Positions 28,565 through 38,560 of a stretch of DNA of 64,000 nt are shown piece by piece (position 1 is the first letter of the stretch; each line of letters opens with the position of its first letter). This stretch comes from Rhynchopus sp. YZ270_cl-10. Taxonomy: Eukaryota > Euglenozoa > Diplonemea > Diplonemida > Diplonemidae. The stretch is from NCBI GenBank assembly GCA_964035575.1, contig OZ037848.1, positions 868,001 through 932,000 of the forward strand. The letters run 5' to 3'. The position numbers and the translations under genes were made by a program. Below the pieces are notes generated by a model, which searched no databases, had not been told where the DNA came from, and saw nothing but the letters and a program-made list of their open reading frames with translations.

Positions 28565-30883
28565 CTTAGTTAACGTAAAGTGACGCTGGGGTAGCAGGAG
28601 ATGGTGGCAGGATGGAGACCTTTGTACCTTAGGTAGAGGGGAGGAGGGGGAAGGGGGGAATGCTGTAGTGATATGAGTGAAGGTGGTGTGTAGAGCTTCA
28701 AGATGCAGAGGCATGTGCAAAAAAGACGAAAGCTGTGCTGCAAAGCTGGTTGTGAAAAAAATATATGGTAGTTGTTGACGCAGGTACACCTCCAATTGAC
28801 CCACGCGATGAGCCATCTGGATGAAAGCATGTATTTTGTATCGTGGACCCAATGTCGAAGGATTTGTACAGAAAGTATACGGTAGACCATGCTAAACGAG
28901 CGAGAGACCAAAAAACCGAGCCCAAAACCACACCCACGGCAGAACGTCTCCTGGCGACCATCTGCTACACATCCTGCAGTCACACATTCACATGTACGGG
29001 GGGTGTATTAGTGGGTGTGGCCTCCGACTTTGATTGGAGAAAGGCAAAAGAGCGCTGTCGAAGCTCATTGGTGAGCCATTTAAACTCTTTTGGAGTGTAA
29101 CAATGAAGACCACCACCAAGGGGAGAGATATGCTGGCTGAAGATCTATGGGACATGGCCGTGGGTTTGGCCCAAAACAACGAGGATGTGAAAATAAAATT
29201 GTTGCTGGCGCCAAGGTGGACGCGAATTGTTAGGCCCAACCACCCCAGATTAACAAAGTTTTTATTATGGAGAACTTTGCTGTTCCGAAGACTGTGCTCG
29301 ATGCCGTGAGCGCGTACGACAACCGCGCAAAGAGGCAGAAGACGTACGACGAGAAGGACATCCGGGAAGCGAGCGACTACGCTCGGGTGCACTCGGTGCC
29401 CAAGGCGGCCCAGTTCGCATTGTATCGAATTGGCACCAGTTCTTCAAGAACAGCGGCACCGCGTACCAGACCCCCAGTACGCGCGGCAGGAAGGCGGTGG
29501 CGACGTGGGATATTCTCGCAGTACAGATGCCGAAATATCGGTCGGGACTGTAAGGATGAGAAGGGCACATAGAAGGGAAAAGAGAGGGGGGATAAATGGT
29601 CGATTAGGTTACTTACTCATTTCCGATCACACGCACCTCATTTTGCCTGAAATTTGGAGGAGTTTAGTGGAATTTGGTGGTGTTTAAACTCCGATCTCCT
29701 CCGAACCCCACCAAAATTTCAGTCAAAATCAGGTGAATTACAGTGCAATACAATATTATGAACTACGACATTTTGTCACTTCCCGGTGCGGGGGCGGGGA
29801 TGGGATGGGGATTTGAGCAACGAGAAGGAACATAGCTTTGTTGAGAAACCTTTTGAAACGTTTCTCCATAAAAAAAAAACATAAATATAAATAAAAAAGC
29901 AGTATTTTTTCATCCCAAAATCAGGGGTACTAAGTCATGTATTAGCTTCGCCTCCCTTTTACCTAAGGTTTTATGTCTCACAATTCGCTCGCGCACTTTC
30001 TTTTATCTTCATTTCCAAACAAAACAAAGAAAACAATTTTGAGTTCTATTTGATGGGAAGACAGAGGGCCGAGGTGTGAGAACAAACCAGAGATTTTGAG
30101 GGGGGTGAAACTGTGCGCAAAGTACAGCTGCATTTTTTTTTATGGAAAGGATAACAGGGAAAGCATGATGAACAACAATAGAGAAAAGAAAATTGAAAAG
30201 AAAAAAATGATAAAAATGCCTCATCGTTGCCAACAAAGTCGTGGGAAGACCTCCCCCAACGAGTATGCAATAAAAAAGCAAAAGAAAGCGAACGCTGTTT
30301 CTTCAGTGGTACGTTTTGCCTCACAAATTCCCTCAAAAATGATCAGGTTTCATTCAAGGGGGGAAGAGCAAGGCAACAGCTGGTGTACTCTACCGAAGTT
30401 CTTTAGACAAGTTTCGTTTATTTTTGCAACTCATCTCTGTTCGGATGCAACGTTCGGATGTACGTCACTCCGAATACAGAGCCTTGCAGTTTCGATATGG
30501 CCATCGAAAAAAGAAAAAAATGGTAGTTAACAGGAACAGGAATTTACTACGGATTATGGTGTCTGCACACAGGAACAAAAATGCACGATAACTGCAGAGG
30601 GACAGAATGCGCCAACAACAGTATCGTACCCTTGTGTGTGACGGTATGAGCAAATGTAGTAAAGAAAGGGGAGGGGAAAGCGGATGATGGAGAAAAAAAA
30701 ATCCTCGTCAGGCTGTGACTTTGAATGATCCATGGGCAAAAGAGAACAGAAAGATGTCTGCGTCACGGGGACGGATATCGTTTCAGCGCTGTTTGTCATT
30801 TCATTCCGCATCACATCCGACTCAGGGGGGAATAGCAACAATCAAAAGACCAAACCAAAGGAGGCCTGGTATGTGTGAATGGA
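28565..30883. other. Spacer with transposase debris
   Basis: Between the C2orf81-like gene and the transglutaminase I see no host gene. A transposase-like fragment lies at about 29100-29580. A near-palindromic stretch (29640-29730: GGAGGAGTTTAG against its complement-like CTCCTCC neighbours) follows it. The remainder is AT-rich, with short frames and no recognisable content. Confidence 0.4.
29100..29580 (+). pseudogene. Fragment of a DNA-transposon transposase
   Basis: From 29267 the plus strand reads MENFAVPKTVLDAVSAYDNR and continues DEKDIREASDYARVHSVPKA, typical of the helix-turn-helix DNA-binding head of transposases (REA-x2-YA-x3-SV-x2-AA). The homology then continues in another frame (NWHQFFKNSGTAYQTPSTRG, to about 29550), so at least one frameshift has occurred. 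No catalytic DDE part is present. I cannot fix the superfamily (pogo/Tigger- or Harbinger-type heads look similar). Confidence 0.45.
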
Positions 30884-33190
30884 TCAGCACTGCAGCGCGA
30901 CCTCTCCGTGCATCATTCCATCGAACTCATTGGAAGAGAAGGAGAACACAACCTCCTTCTGCATCCCCTTGTCGCCGTTGCACCAGCGTGCTGCCGGCAC
31001 AAAGATGGTCTTGGTCTCGTGGGCCGCAATGGTGCCCATCTTGTGGCTCTCGTCTTCCGAAGGTGTGGAGTAGTGCACGAAGCAGTGTGTGAGCGGGGTC
31101 GCGAGCGGGTTCGTGAAGCTCACAGACGCAGTACCGTCTTTGAGGAGTGTCGCCACAGGGTTCGGGGTCGCAAGCTCAAACTTGTCTGCGTGCGAGTACA
31201 TGACCATCCCAATCATGTTGCGCACCTCAAGTGTGACGCGCAGCGTGTTTGTCTTCGCAAGGAAGGGCGCGTACACAGCCTCGGGGACAACAATCGACGC
31301 AGTCTTCCCGTCCGGGGACACAACCGCAAGGGCGACGTCGAGGTCCGCAATCTTCACCCCGGTGTAGGACACAGCCTCCACCACGAAGACAGCCTGTGCA
31401 CCCCCGCGCCCGCCGTTCAGCTTCACACCCCCAGTCGACACGGCGTGGAACTGCACGTCACCCCCGGCAACAAGGCTCCCCTCCTTGAGGGCGAACCCTG
31501 CCAGGTCGTCGTAGCGGCGCGACGTCATGCGGCTTCCCTTCCCGAGGGCAGCAGCCTCGCGCTCAGTGGTCAGCGGGCTGTCGTGCTTCTTGTACTGAGT
31601 CGTGATGTCCATGCGGCAGGTGTGGCCGGACCCAGTGCACCCAGGCTGCTTGGTCGAGATGTAACGCCCAACGTCGGAGAAGATCTCCTGCCCGTTGCGC
31701 AGCACAATCCCGTTTGTCTCAGACACCACAAAGGTCTGGTCGTAGCTCGACCCGTGCGCCACGTTGTCCGCCATCTGTGGGAGGGACGCAGGTCCCATCT
31801 GGTACTTCCCGCCCGAGGTCTCCTGAGGGGTCGCGTCAATGGCGTTCCACTGCACCGCTGCAGACGAGATGTCCGGGCGCGACATCTTCGCGTCGACCCA
31901 GGCGTGGAAGTTCCAGATCGAGTCAGACGTGCGCTCGTCGATGTAGAAGTCGAACGGCTTCGACTCGTGCGCACTGCGGAAGTTTGTGATCGGGCGTGCC
32001 GCAACTCCCAGCGTCCGCATCGTCGTTGTCAGCAGGCACGCAAACACCCAGCACTGTCCGTACTTCACAGACGCGTAGCCCCCGTCCTTCCACTGCTTCA
32101 TGATTTGACGCGACCCGGTCCACACAGTCGGGGACGTGCCGTCGGCGTAGTTCCCGTCCCAGCGTCCCTGCAGCACACCCTGCGACACACCTGAGTTCAG
32201 CAGGTACGTCATCGCACGCGACACCTCAATGGCGCTCGACCTGTCAACAGACGACGGCATGCGCGACACCAGCTCCATCACGTAGTTCAGCACGTCGAAC
32301 TGGCCAAACGCCCATCCAGACGACCCTGCACCCTGTCCCAGAGACGCAGAGTACACGTTACCGTACCAGTAGCGCCCGTTCTCGTTCTCCAGGTACTCCG
32401 CACGCTCTGCAGCGTCTGCCACGTAGGTCTGCGTGTCCGCCGCCTTGTACGGGTTGAAGAGCACAGCCACCGTTCCGTAGCTCTCGCCGTTCAGCGTCAG
32501 TGTGAACCGTCCGACGTCCGCCGTCGCAGGCACAGCCACAGCCCACACTGTTGCGCTTGTTGCTGTCGCCGACAGTGCCACACCCCCGAGTGCCGCTGCG
32601 AACGACGCAGGCGCCGCCCCGACCAGCTCCACCTCAAATGTCTGCCCACGGCGCACCACCAGCTCGTCCGACGGTGTGTATCCTGCAGTGGTGTAGAACT
32701 GCGCCGTCGTGTGTGCAGCCAGGTTCTCTGTCTTCCTCAGCGCGAAGAGCGACCCAGTAGGGGTGGGTGGGGTCGGCGGGGTGGACCCACTCACGCACTG
32801 CAGGGTGGTTGCGCTGCACGTACGCCCCTGTGTGTCGGCGGTCCCGTCGCAGTACAGCGTCTGTCCGGCAACGTCGCAGTCGGGGTCCCATGCACCGCAG
32901 TTGCAGTCGCAGCCGTCCTTTGCGTTGTAGTACGCTTGGTTGCAGGTGAAGACAGGGGCGGTTGCCTCCGCCTCGCACACCAGCGTGTCCTTGTTGCACA
33001 CACGGTTCTCCGTGTCCCTCCCGCTGGCGCAGTAGAGCGTCTGCCCGGCAACGTCGCAGTCCGGGTCCCAGTCACCGCAGGCACAGTCGCAGCCGTCCTT
33101 TGCGTTGAAGTACGACTGGTCGCACGTCCACGCACCCTCCACAGAGGACACTGCAAGGCAGCTCGCGAGGAGCACTGCGGACACTCTCAT
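30884..33190 (-). CDS. Secreted transglutaminase with two N-terminal Cys-rich modules
   Basis: 768 aa. A signal peptide (1-19) is followed by two copies of a 45-residue module, Cys-x4-[YF]NAKDGCDCxCGxWDPDCD (about 23-72 and 83-132), and a Pro/Thr linker. Then comes an animal-type transglutaminase: N-terminal beta-sandwich (about 148-250), catalytic core with Cys380 (YGQCWVFA), His429 (WNFHAWVDA) and Asp452 (WNAIDATPQE), and two C-terminal beta-barrels (about 560-768). All three catalytic residues are present, so protein cross-linking by Gln-Lys bond formation is expected, outside the cell or in the secretory path. The Cys module looks like those seen in secreted proteins of assorted protists. 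The frame is uninterrupted and the start is fixed by the signal peptide. Confidence 0.88.
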   Translation of the reverse strand: MRVSAVLLASCLAVSSVEGAWTCDQSYFNAKDGCDCACGDWDPDCDVAGQTLYCASGRDTENRVCNKDTLVCEAEATAPVFTCNQAYYNAKDGCDCNCGAWDPDCDVAGQTLYCDGTADTQGRTCSATTLQCVSGSTPPTPPTPTGSLFALRKTENLAAHTTAQFYTTAGYTPSDELVVRRGQTFEVELVGAAPASFAAALGGVALSATATSATVWAVAVPATADVGRFTLTLNGESYGTVAVLFNPYKAADTQTYVADAAERAEYLENENGRYWYGNVYSASLGQGAGSSGWAFGQFDVLNYVMELVSRMPSSVDRSSAIEVSRAMTYLLNSGVSQGVLQGRWDGNYADGTSPTVWTGSRQIMKQWKDGGYASVKYGQCWVFACLLTTTMRTLGVAARPITNFRSAHESKPFDFYIDERTSDSIWNFHAWVDAKMSRPDISSAAVQWNAIDATPQETSGGKYQMGPASLPQMADNVAHGSSYDQTFVVSETNGIVLRNGQEIFSDVGRYISTKQPGCTGSGHTCRMDITTQYKKHDSPLTTEREAAALGKGSRMTSRRYDDLAGFALKEGSLVAGGDVQFHAVSTGGVKLNGGRGGAQAVFVVEAVSYTGVKIADLDVALAVVSPDGKTASIVVPEAVYAPFLAKTNTLRVTLEVRNMIGMVMYSHADKFELATPNPVATLLKDGTASVSFTNPLATPLTHCFVHYSTPSEDESHKMGTIAAHETKTIFVPAARWCNGDKGMQKEVVFSFSSNEFDGMMHGEVALQC

Positions 33191-34071
33191 TGTTGATTTG
33201 CTTTGCTTTGTTTTGTTTGATATGGCTAAGACCTGTTGTGTTGTGTGGCAAACGCTGGAGTTCTGTGGTGACGCAACACCTCATATTTGGAGGGGGGACG
33301 GGGTTTAAAGGTAAAATTTCAAAAAGGGGTGCAGGGTAGTTGTATGAAAACTATTTATGCAAACTGAAAACTTTAATACACCTTCAAATCAAATAAGAAA
33401 AAGTACTGATACATCCAATATTTTTTGAAGCTTGGCATACAAAGCCCTCTCATGAGTGTCATCAAAAAAGAAGAAGAAATGTTCTAAGACGAATCTAAGC
33501 CTCTTGTGCTTAGTCACCTCAAAAATGAAGCTTCTTGGTGCATACACAAGCACTATTCGCGCCACCACAGGGCGGGAAAAGGGGGTAAAACCTGGCTAGG
33601 CTGGCCGGATTTTTGTTCGTGTCCACGTTAAAAATCCTTGCAAATACAGGAACCGTCCTAATTTTTCGGAAGAAAATTAGAACGTCGTGCAGTATACTAC
33701 TGTAAAGTAGAATACAAATTCTTTTGTTTGAAAGATGATGTTGTCTATCGGCATCATGAATGAATATTGTCATCTGTTTTATTTTGACTTTCCCCCCCGA
33801 TTACAGAATAGACACCCGAGGATGAGCACCACTCTACAACACACTGATGCCGGAGTCACTCCACGCAATCATCGCGTTTCTTTTCTTGGGGGAGGGAGGG
33901 AAGTGTAGGGGAAAAAGAAAACTGACGAAAGGTATGGGGATCAATCGTGCACACACACACACACACACACATGGGGCCATATTCTGCGCAAGAATTACCC
34001 CTATTAGTTATCAAACACACACACACACACACATATCCACCTCCCCTCTTTTTTTTGTTTTCTTTTTTCCA
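33191..34071. other. Spacer with A, B, F and H repeats and (CA)n
   Basis: No gene is seen. Family A fragment 33430-33460, family B 33487-33523, family F fragment 33808-33845, then a family H unit (33974-34008) set between two (AC)n tracts (33948-33971 and 34015-34032). Confidence 0.5.
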
Positions 34072-37000
34072 TCAGCCGTGCTGCGCCTGCCAGGACTCAC
34101 GCAGACGTGTAGCGTGGCATTCGAACATGACCCTTTCTGTCACCTTATCAGTCTTCGCGATGCCCTCCAGCGCTGTCACATCCTGCGCAGCAAAGGCCGC
34201 TAGGTAGGAAGCCGACCAGGCCTCTGCAGAGTGCACACCGTCAGTCCATTCGTCATCCTCCTCCGCCTTTTCAAAGAGCGACGTGAACTTCGAGCCGCAC
34301 CACCTCTGCAAACGGCTCACGTGCATTTCACATGCATCAGCACCAGCCGCATTCACCTCAAACACACTCGCAGGCATCACCGGCCTCAAAAAGCCATTCT
34401 GTGTTAGAAGCTCCTGAACGGACCGCTCCCCTGCCAAATACAAGGTGCTCGCACCATAGCGTTCGGTAGCAGCATATAGACGTGCACTGTTCTCTGAAGG
34501 GGAACCTGCGGTGATAACGTAACGGTGTCCACTGTTTCCCACGTATCCGGTGGCAACCTTTCCGGTGCAGACACCCAAACGAAGTTCTTGGCCAAATGTT
34601 TTTAGTAGCATTCCTGCAAATCGGAAGCTAGCTTCGACGTGAGATGAAGCGGACTTAACGACATTCCAGCCTACAGATGCAGACGATCCTAATACAGTTT
34701 GAAGCTTCCCTTCGGTCCGTTCTAATGATGTTATGATACGGGTTAGAGAAAAGTTTGCGTCTTCTGTTGCAGATAGAGTGCTCACCTCTCTTATTTTCAT
34801 TACCGATACTACTCCGACGGTCGCAGCCTCGACGAACTTCAGCAAATCCCCGACAAACCTTCCGGTAGTCACATTCAGCTTCTTGGTTCGTACCGTAGAT
34901 GCCGAAGAATTCGACGAAGCCTTCTCTCTGTTGTCCTTGTCACCTTCCTTCCCCTTCTTGGACTGCCTCTTGCTGCTTTCTGCCTTAACCTTCTCCAATC
35001 GATTTGGCATTGATTTCGGAAGAAGCGCTGTCACATTAATTGGTTGATCGATCCCTTTGAGCGTCACCCCACCCATTTTGATTTGCTCAAGGCGGGTTGA
35101 AGTGGAGGCGGCCATATGGGATAATGTTTCATCCATGATACAAACCGATCCTGCTATACACGCGCTTTCGAGCCTTGCAGCGCGATTCACTAATGGACCA
35201 AAATAGTCGACTCTTCCGGTTGTTTCGTTGCGTTCTACAGTGACTTCGCCGTAGTTGACACCAATTCGTATGCGTATGCCCGCCCATTCACCTGAAGCAT
35301 CTTTTGCGCAGGCAGGTGTTTCCAACAGTTCTGCAGGCCATTCGGCAACCGATAGAGCCTCCTGCACCTCGATCCCAAAGAGGATTGCCTTATCCAACGT
35401 AGCGAACGACACCATGAAGGCGTCGCCGATGGTTTTTACTTCGTATCCGTTGTGCGCAGCGATCAGCGTGCGGATCGTGGCGTTGTGCACCTGCAGACCA
35501 AGCCGCATCCCCTCGTGGCACATCTCCCATAGACTGGTTGACCCAAGAATGTCGGTGAACACCAAAGCGCATTTGCCATCATCAGTACCAGGAGTGTCCT
35601 TGTACTGTACAACAGCCTGCTGGGCATCCTGTGGCAGGAAGATGGCCTCGGGCATGAAGGTTTTGTACTCACCTACGTTGTCGACGGTGGAGGCCATACC
35701 TAAGGGGAGGGTTGTTGGGAAGTGTGAAGGCAAATTGTTTGAGTTAATAGACAAGAGACCTACTGTTTGAAAAGGGGGTGTTATGAAAGATGGAAAACAG
35801 AAAAATCGTGGATGATTTTCACAACTACTTTGGACTGGAAATGCAAAAAGCCCTGACAGTATTATCTACACAACATCCATACCACACATGATGTTGCGCA
35901 TCTCCTTCACCATGAAGAAGGCGTTGTCGTACATCGCTATGGCTCTGTGTGCCTTGTCTGTGTCCATCTCGCCTATGGCCTTGATCGATGTCGACAGCCT
36001 CAACAGTGGCAAGGCTATGAGGAACACTTCACCTGCGGATATGACAACATCGAAGCAGAGCACCAACAGAGTGAACACAATCAGCAGTATCAGCGCCTCC
36101 TTCACCTTCCCTGATACAGAGGAGATTGGCCGCAGCCAGATCAACTCTACACCGCTGTACACCTGCTCCAACCGTGCGAAGTACTCCTCCCCATCTAAAG
36201 ACAACGTACGGAACTCTCCATAGGGCCTTCCACGCAACTCCTGAAAGCCTTCCTGCACATATTTCGGTAGATCCCTAACCTTTGTGAACACATCCTTGCA
36301 TTCAGCTGTTGTCCCTTCACACTCTGGAATCATTTCATGCGATGTGGAGGACGCTCCCACCACGTCGTAATAATAGTTGACCGCAACCACTGTAGTGTCT
36401 TTGTGGCGTAAAGAGTATTCAACAAAGGCGGAGGCCCAAGATTCATACAAAAATCCGGTGATGACGACAACAGATTTGTAACGATGCCAAGGATGCGGAG
36501 CCGGTGGTGGGACCAAAATCGAAAAAAGCTCTGAAAAGGCGTACCAATTTCCATCAATCGACTGCCACGACGAAGGCGACCTCCAGATACTAATATTCGA
36601 CCCCTCAATATGCCCCGTCACGTTCTCATTGTACCCTGTGTACAGTCCGTGATCACCGGTTCTCGGATTGATGGTCTGAAGTTGACTGTACAGATCCCCT
36701 GCTTCCCATTCGTAAACCTGCATGACGTGTTCTCCTTCGCGGCCGAGGAGATAGGTGGGGACGTACGCAGATCCGTTATGCGTTGTGGTTCCGTTTTGAA
36801 AACTGCCGTGCTCTCCGTGAACCAAAAGTTGTGATCCATCTGCAAAAGTGTCGCCCCAGACTCCACTGTAGAAGAGCGTATCTGAGGATGAGCCTTCGTG
36901 GTCGATGAGGAGAATTGTGTTTTCGTACAGAATATTGCTCGCTGCGACGGAGGAGAAGAAGAGCGAACGCGACATCGCCGCCCACGCTGCAGTGTCGTTG

Positions 37001-37248
37001 TCATAGATCCGCTCCTTCTGGTAGAAGAACTGTTTGATTTGGTCCACATGCTCCGCAGTCTTGTCTGCCACTGTACGCACCTGTTTCGCCAAAGATAGCG
37101 CCTCGCCTTCAGAAGTTTCCTTCACAGACTCCTTCAACGATTCAAGGCCTTGGAAGTACAAGATCAACCCCCCTGACATAGAAGCGCACGTCGAAAGCAT
37201 CGTCGCAACACCAATCACAGCGAAGATGGGGAGGTTCAAACCGGGCAT
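34072..37248 (-). CDS. Receptor-type adenylyl cyclase (two exons)
   Basis: Two open frames join as exon 1 (35883-37248) and exon 2 (34072-35672). ATGTGTG|GTATGG meets GTAG|GTGAGTAC, the phases fit (1 + 2) and the result is 988 aa. Topology: membrane span about 8-30, an extracellular Cache-like sensor (about 35-385) with many NxS/T sites, a second span (about 390-420), a HAMP-like linker, then a class III cyclase domain. FTDI (Asp496) and GDAF (Asp539) are the metal ligands. Lys535 and the Asp of VDYFG select ATP. NRAAR holds the transition-state Asn and Arg. A second, degenerate cyclase-like half follows (LGSSASVGWN, then RYVITAGSPSENSARLYAA). The single complete site implies a homodimer or a head-to-tail pair. 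The layout recalls euglenozoan receptor cyclases. The 210-bp intron holds a family A fragment. An alternative start, MASTVDNVGEYK in the intron, would give a soluble form. Confidence 0.8.
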
Positions 37249-37541
37249 TGTGAGGGGAGAAAAGGGGAGAGTTGGGGAATCAAAAAACTAAAACTGGGGG
37301 GGGGAAGAGGGGGAGTGAAAAAAAGGGGGAACGAATCTGTATTGGGTTGGGTTGGAAGCAGAGAGGGGGAGGGAAAGGATGCAGTTCATAGGACGTTCTC
37401 GAATCTCGGAGGAGGTTTTTTTTGCACTGTAACTTACTGAAGTAGGTGACGCTGACTACTGAGTCATCGGGGAGGTGGGAGTACCCTCGCTTGGCTGGAG
37501 GCGTCAGTTCATCGGACGGAGGTCGCAACCCCTGACCTTGA
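37249..37541. other. Spacer upstream of the receptor cyclase
   Basis: G-rich leader-like sequence. A minus-strand stretch at about 37430-37530 (LRPPSDELTPPAKRGYSHLP) has coding-like composition and may belong to the adjacent fossil or to an exon I cannot connect. Confidence 0.3.
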
Positions 37542-38525
37542 GTGTTTACGTGGGGAGTTCGAGGGGCGTCTGCAGCACCAGTGCCAGATGGACGAGAAAT
37601 CGCTTGTGAGTTGTTTGCTTCTCACTTCTGGAAGTTGATATTCTGTGGCTTTTTTTGGGTGTTAAGGAGTTCGAGAGCCTTCTACACTGGTTGCACCAGG
37701 CAACGGAACTGCTGTCCGACCTCCGATGCAGCATCGGTTGTACTGTGACGGAAAGGGGCGGGCGGGGTGAGCTGCTGAAGGAGATGCGCGCCCCATTGAG
37801 AAGGACCTTTCAGAACCCATGCACGGTAGAGTCCGCCCGGCTTGCAGTCAGTCTATTCCGGACTCGCGCTCTGCGATGATTTCTGCGTGGAAATCAGAGT
37901 GGCACTCAGAGGGGCACTCTAGAGCGCAGGGGCACTGCCAGAGGCCCTTTACAGCAACGGAAAAGAGGGAAGCAGTTGGGTTTTGAACGCAGAGGGGGGT
38001 ATAGTGGATATGGGGCCCTGGGGGATATGGCCATTGGGTTGTCATATGCCAATCGTCAGGGCACAAATTATGAATTTAAGAACTACAGAATGTTCTGCAA
38101 AAACAGGCGCGCTGAATACAGAAAACGGTTTAGTGCCAACGTTAGGTCGTACTTTAACTAGGACATTACACAAGCTATTCAGGAACAGAATAGTGATTTA
38201 GAGAAGAGCGTCCAGCAGGCTGCTGTAATAGTATCCTCAGACTTAACGTGTGAGAAACAGCATCCTCCCTCTGTACAGGGAATGCAACATGGTGTCGCTG
38301 ACCACTCGGGGAAGCCGAAGGAACTGTCAACTCTGCAGGAGGATGACACCCACACGATGCGCATCGAATGGGTGCTTCATCGATATCGCGTACATTGTGA
38401 ACATGAACAAAAGGTCGATTTACCGTGTACCACGGGGTGAACGTAGCTACAACTACTACGGGATTTGGGATTTGGACAAAAATTTTCCGGAGTTTTCCTT
38501 ATTGTGGGTGTGAAATAAAAATTTC

Positions 38526-38559
<34 letters not shown>

Positions 38560-38560
38560 A
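37542..38560 (+). pseudogene. Decayed coding relic of unknown class ending in poly-A
   Basis: About 1 kb of plus-strand sequence has coding-like composition in stretches (for example ESLLHWLHQATELLSDL, GGYSGYGALGDMAIGLSYAN and EWVLHRYRVHCEHE) but is broken in several places. It ends in an A-run of 30 bases (38528-38558), which suggests an old retroposed copy, a truncated retroelement or a processed pseudogene. I recognise no domain. Its strand is opposite to the gene cluster. Confidence 0.4.

Noticed and set aside
34072-35754. Stand-alone soluble cyclase of 560 codons
   Set aside because: The first 27 codons are not conserved, while an acceptor directly before GEYKT joins it in phase to the sensor exon. 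A soluble isoform is still possible and is noted with the gene.
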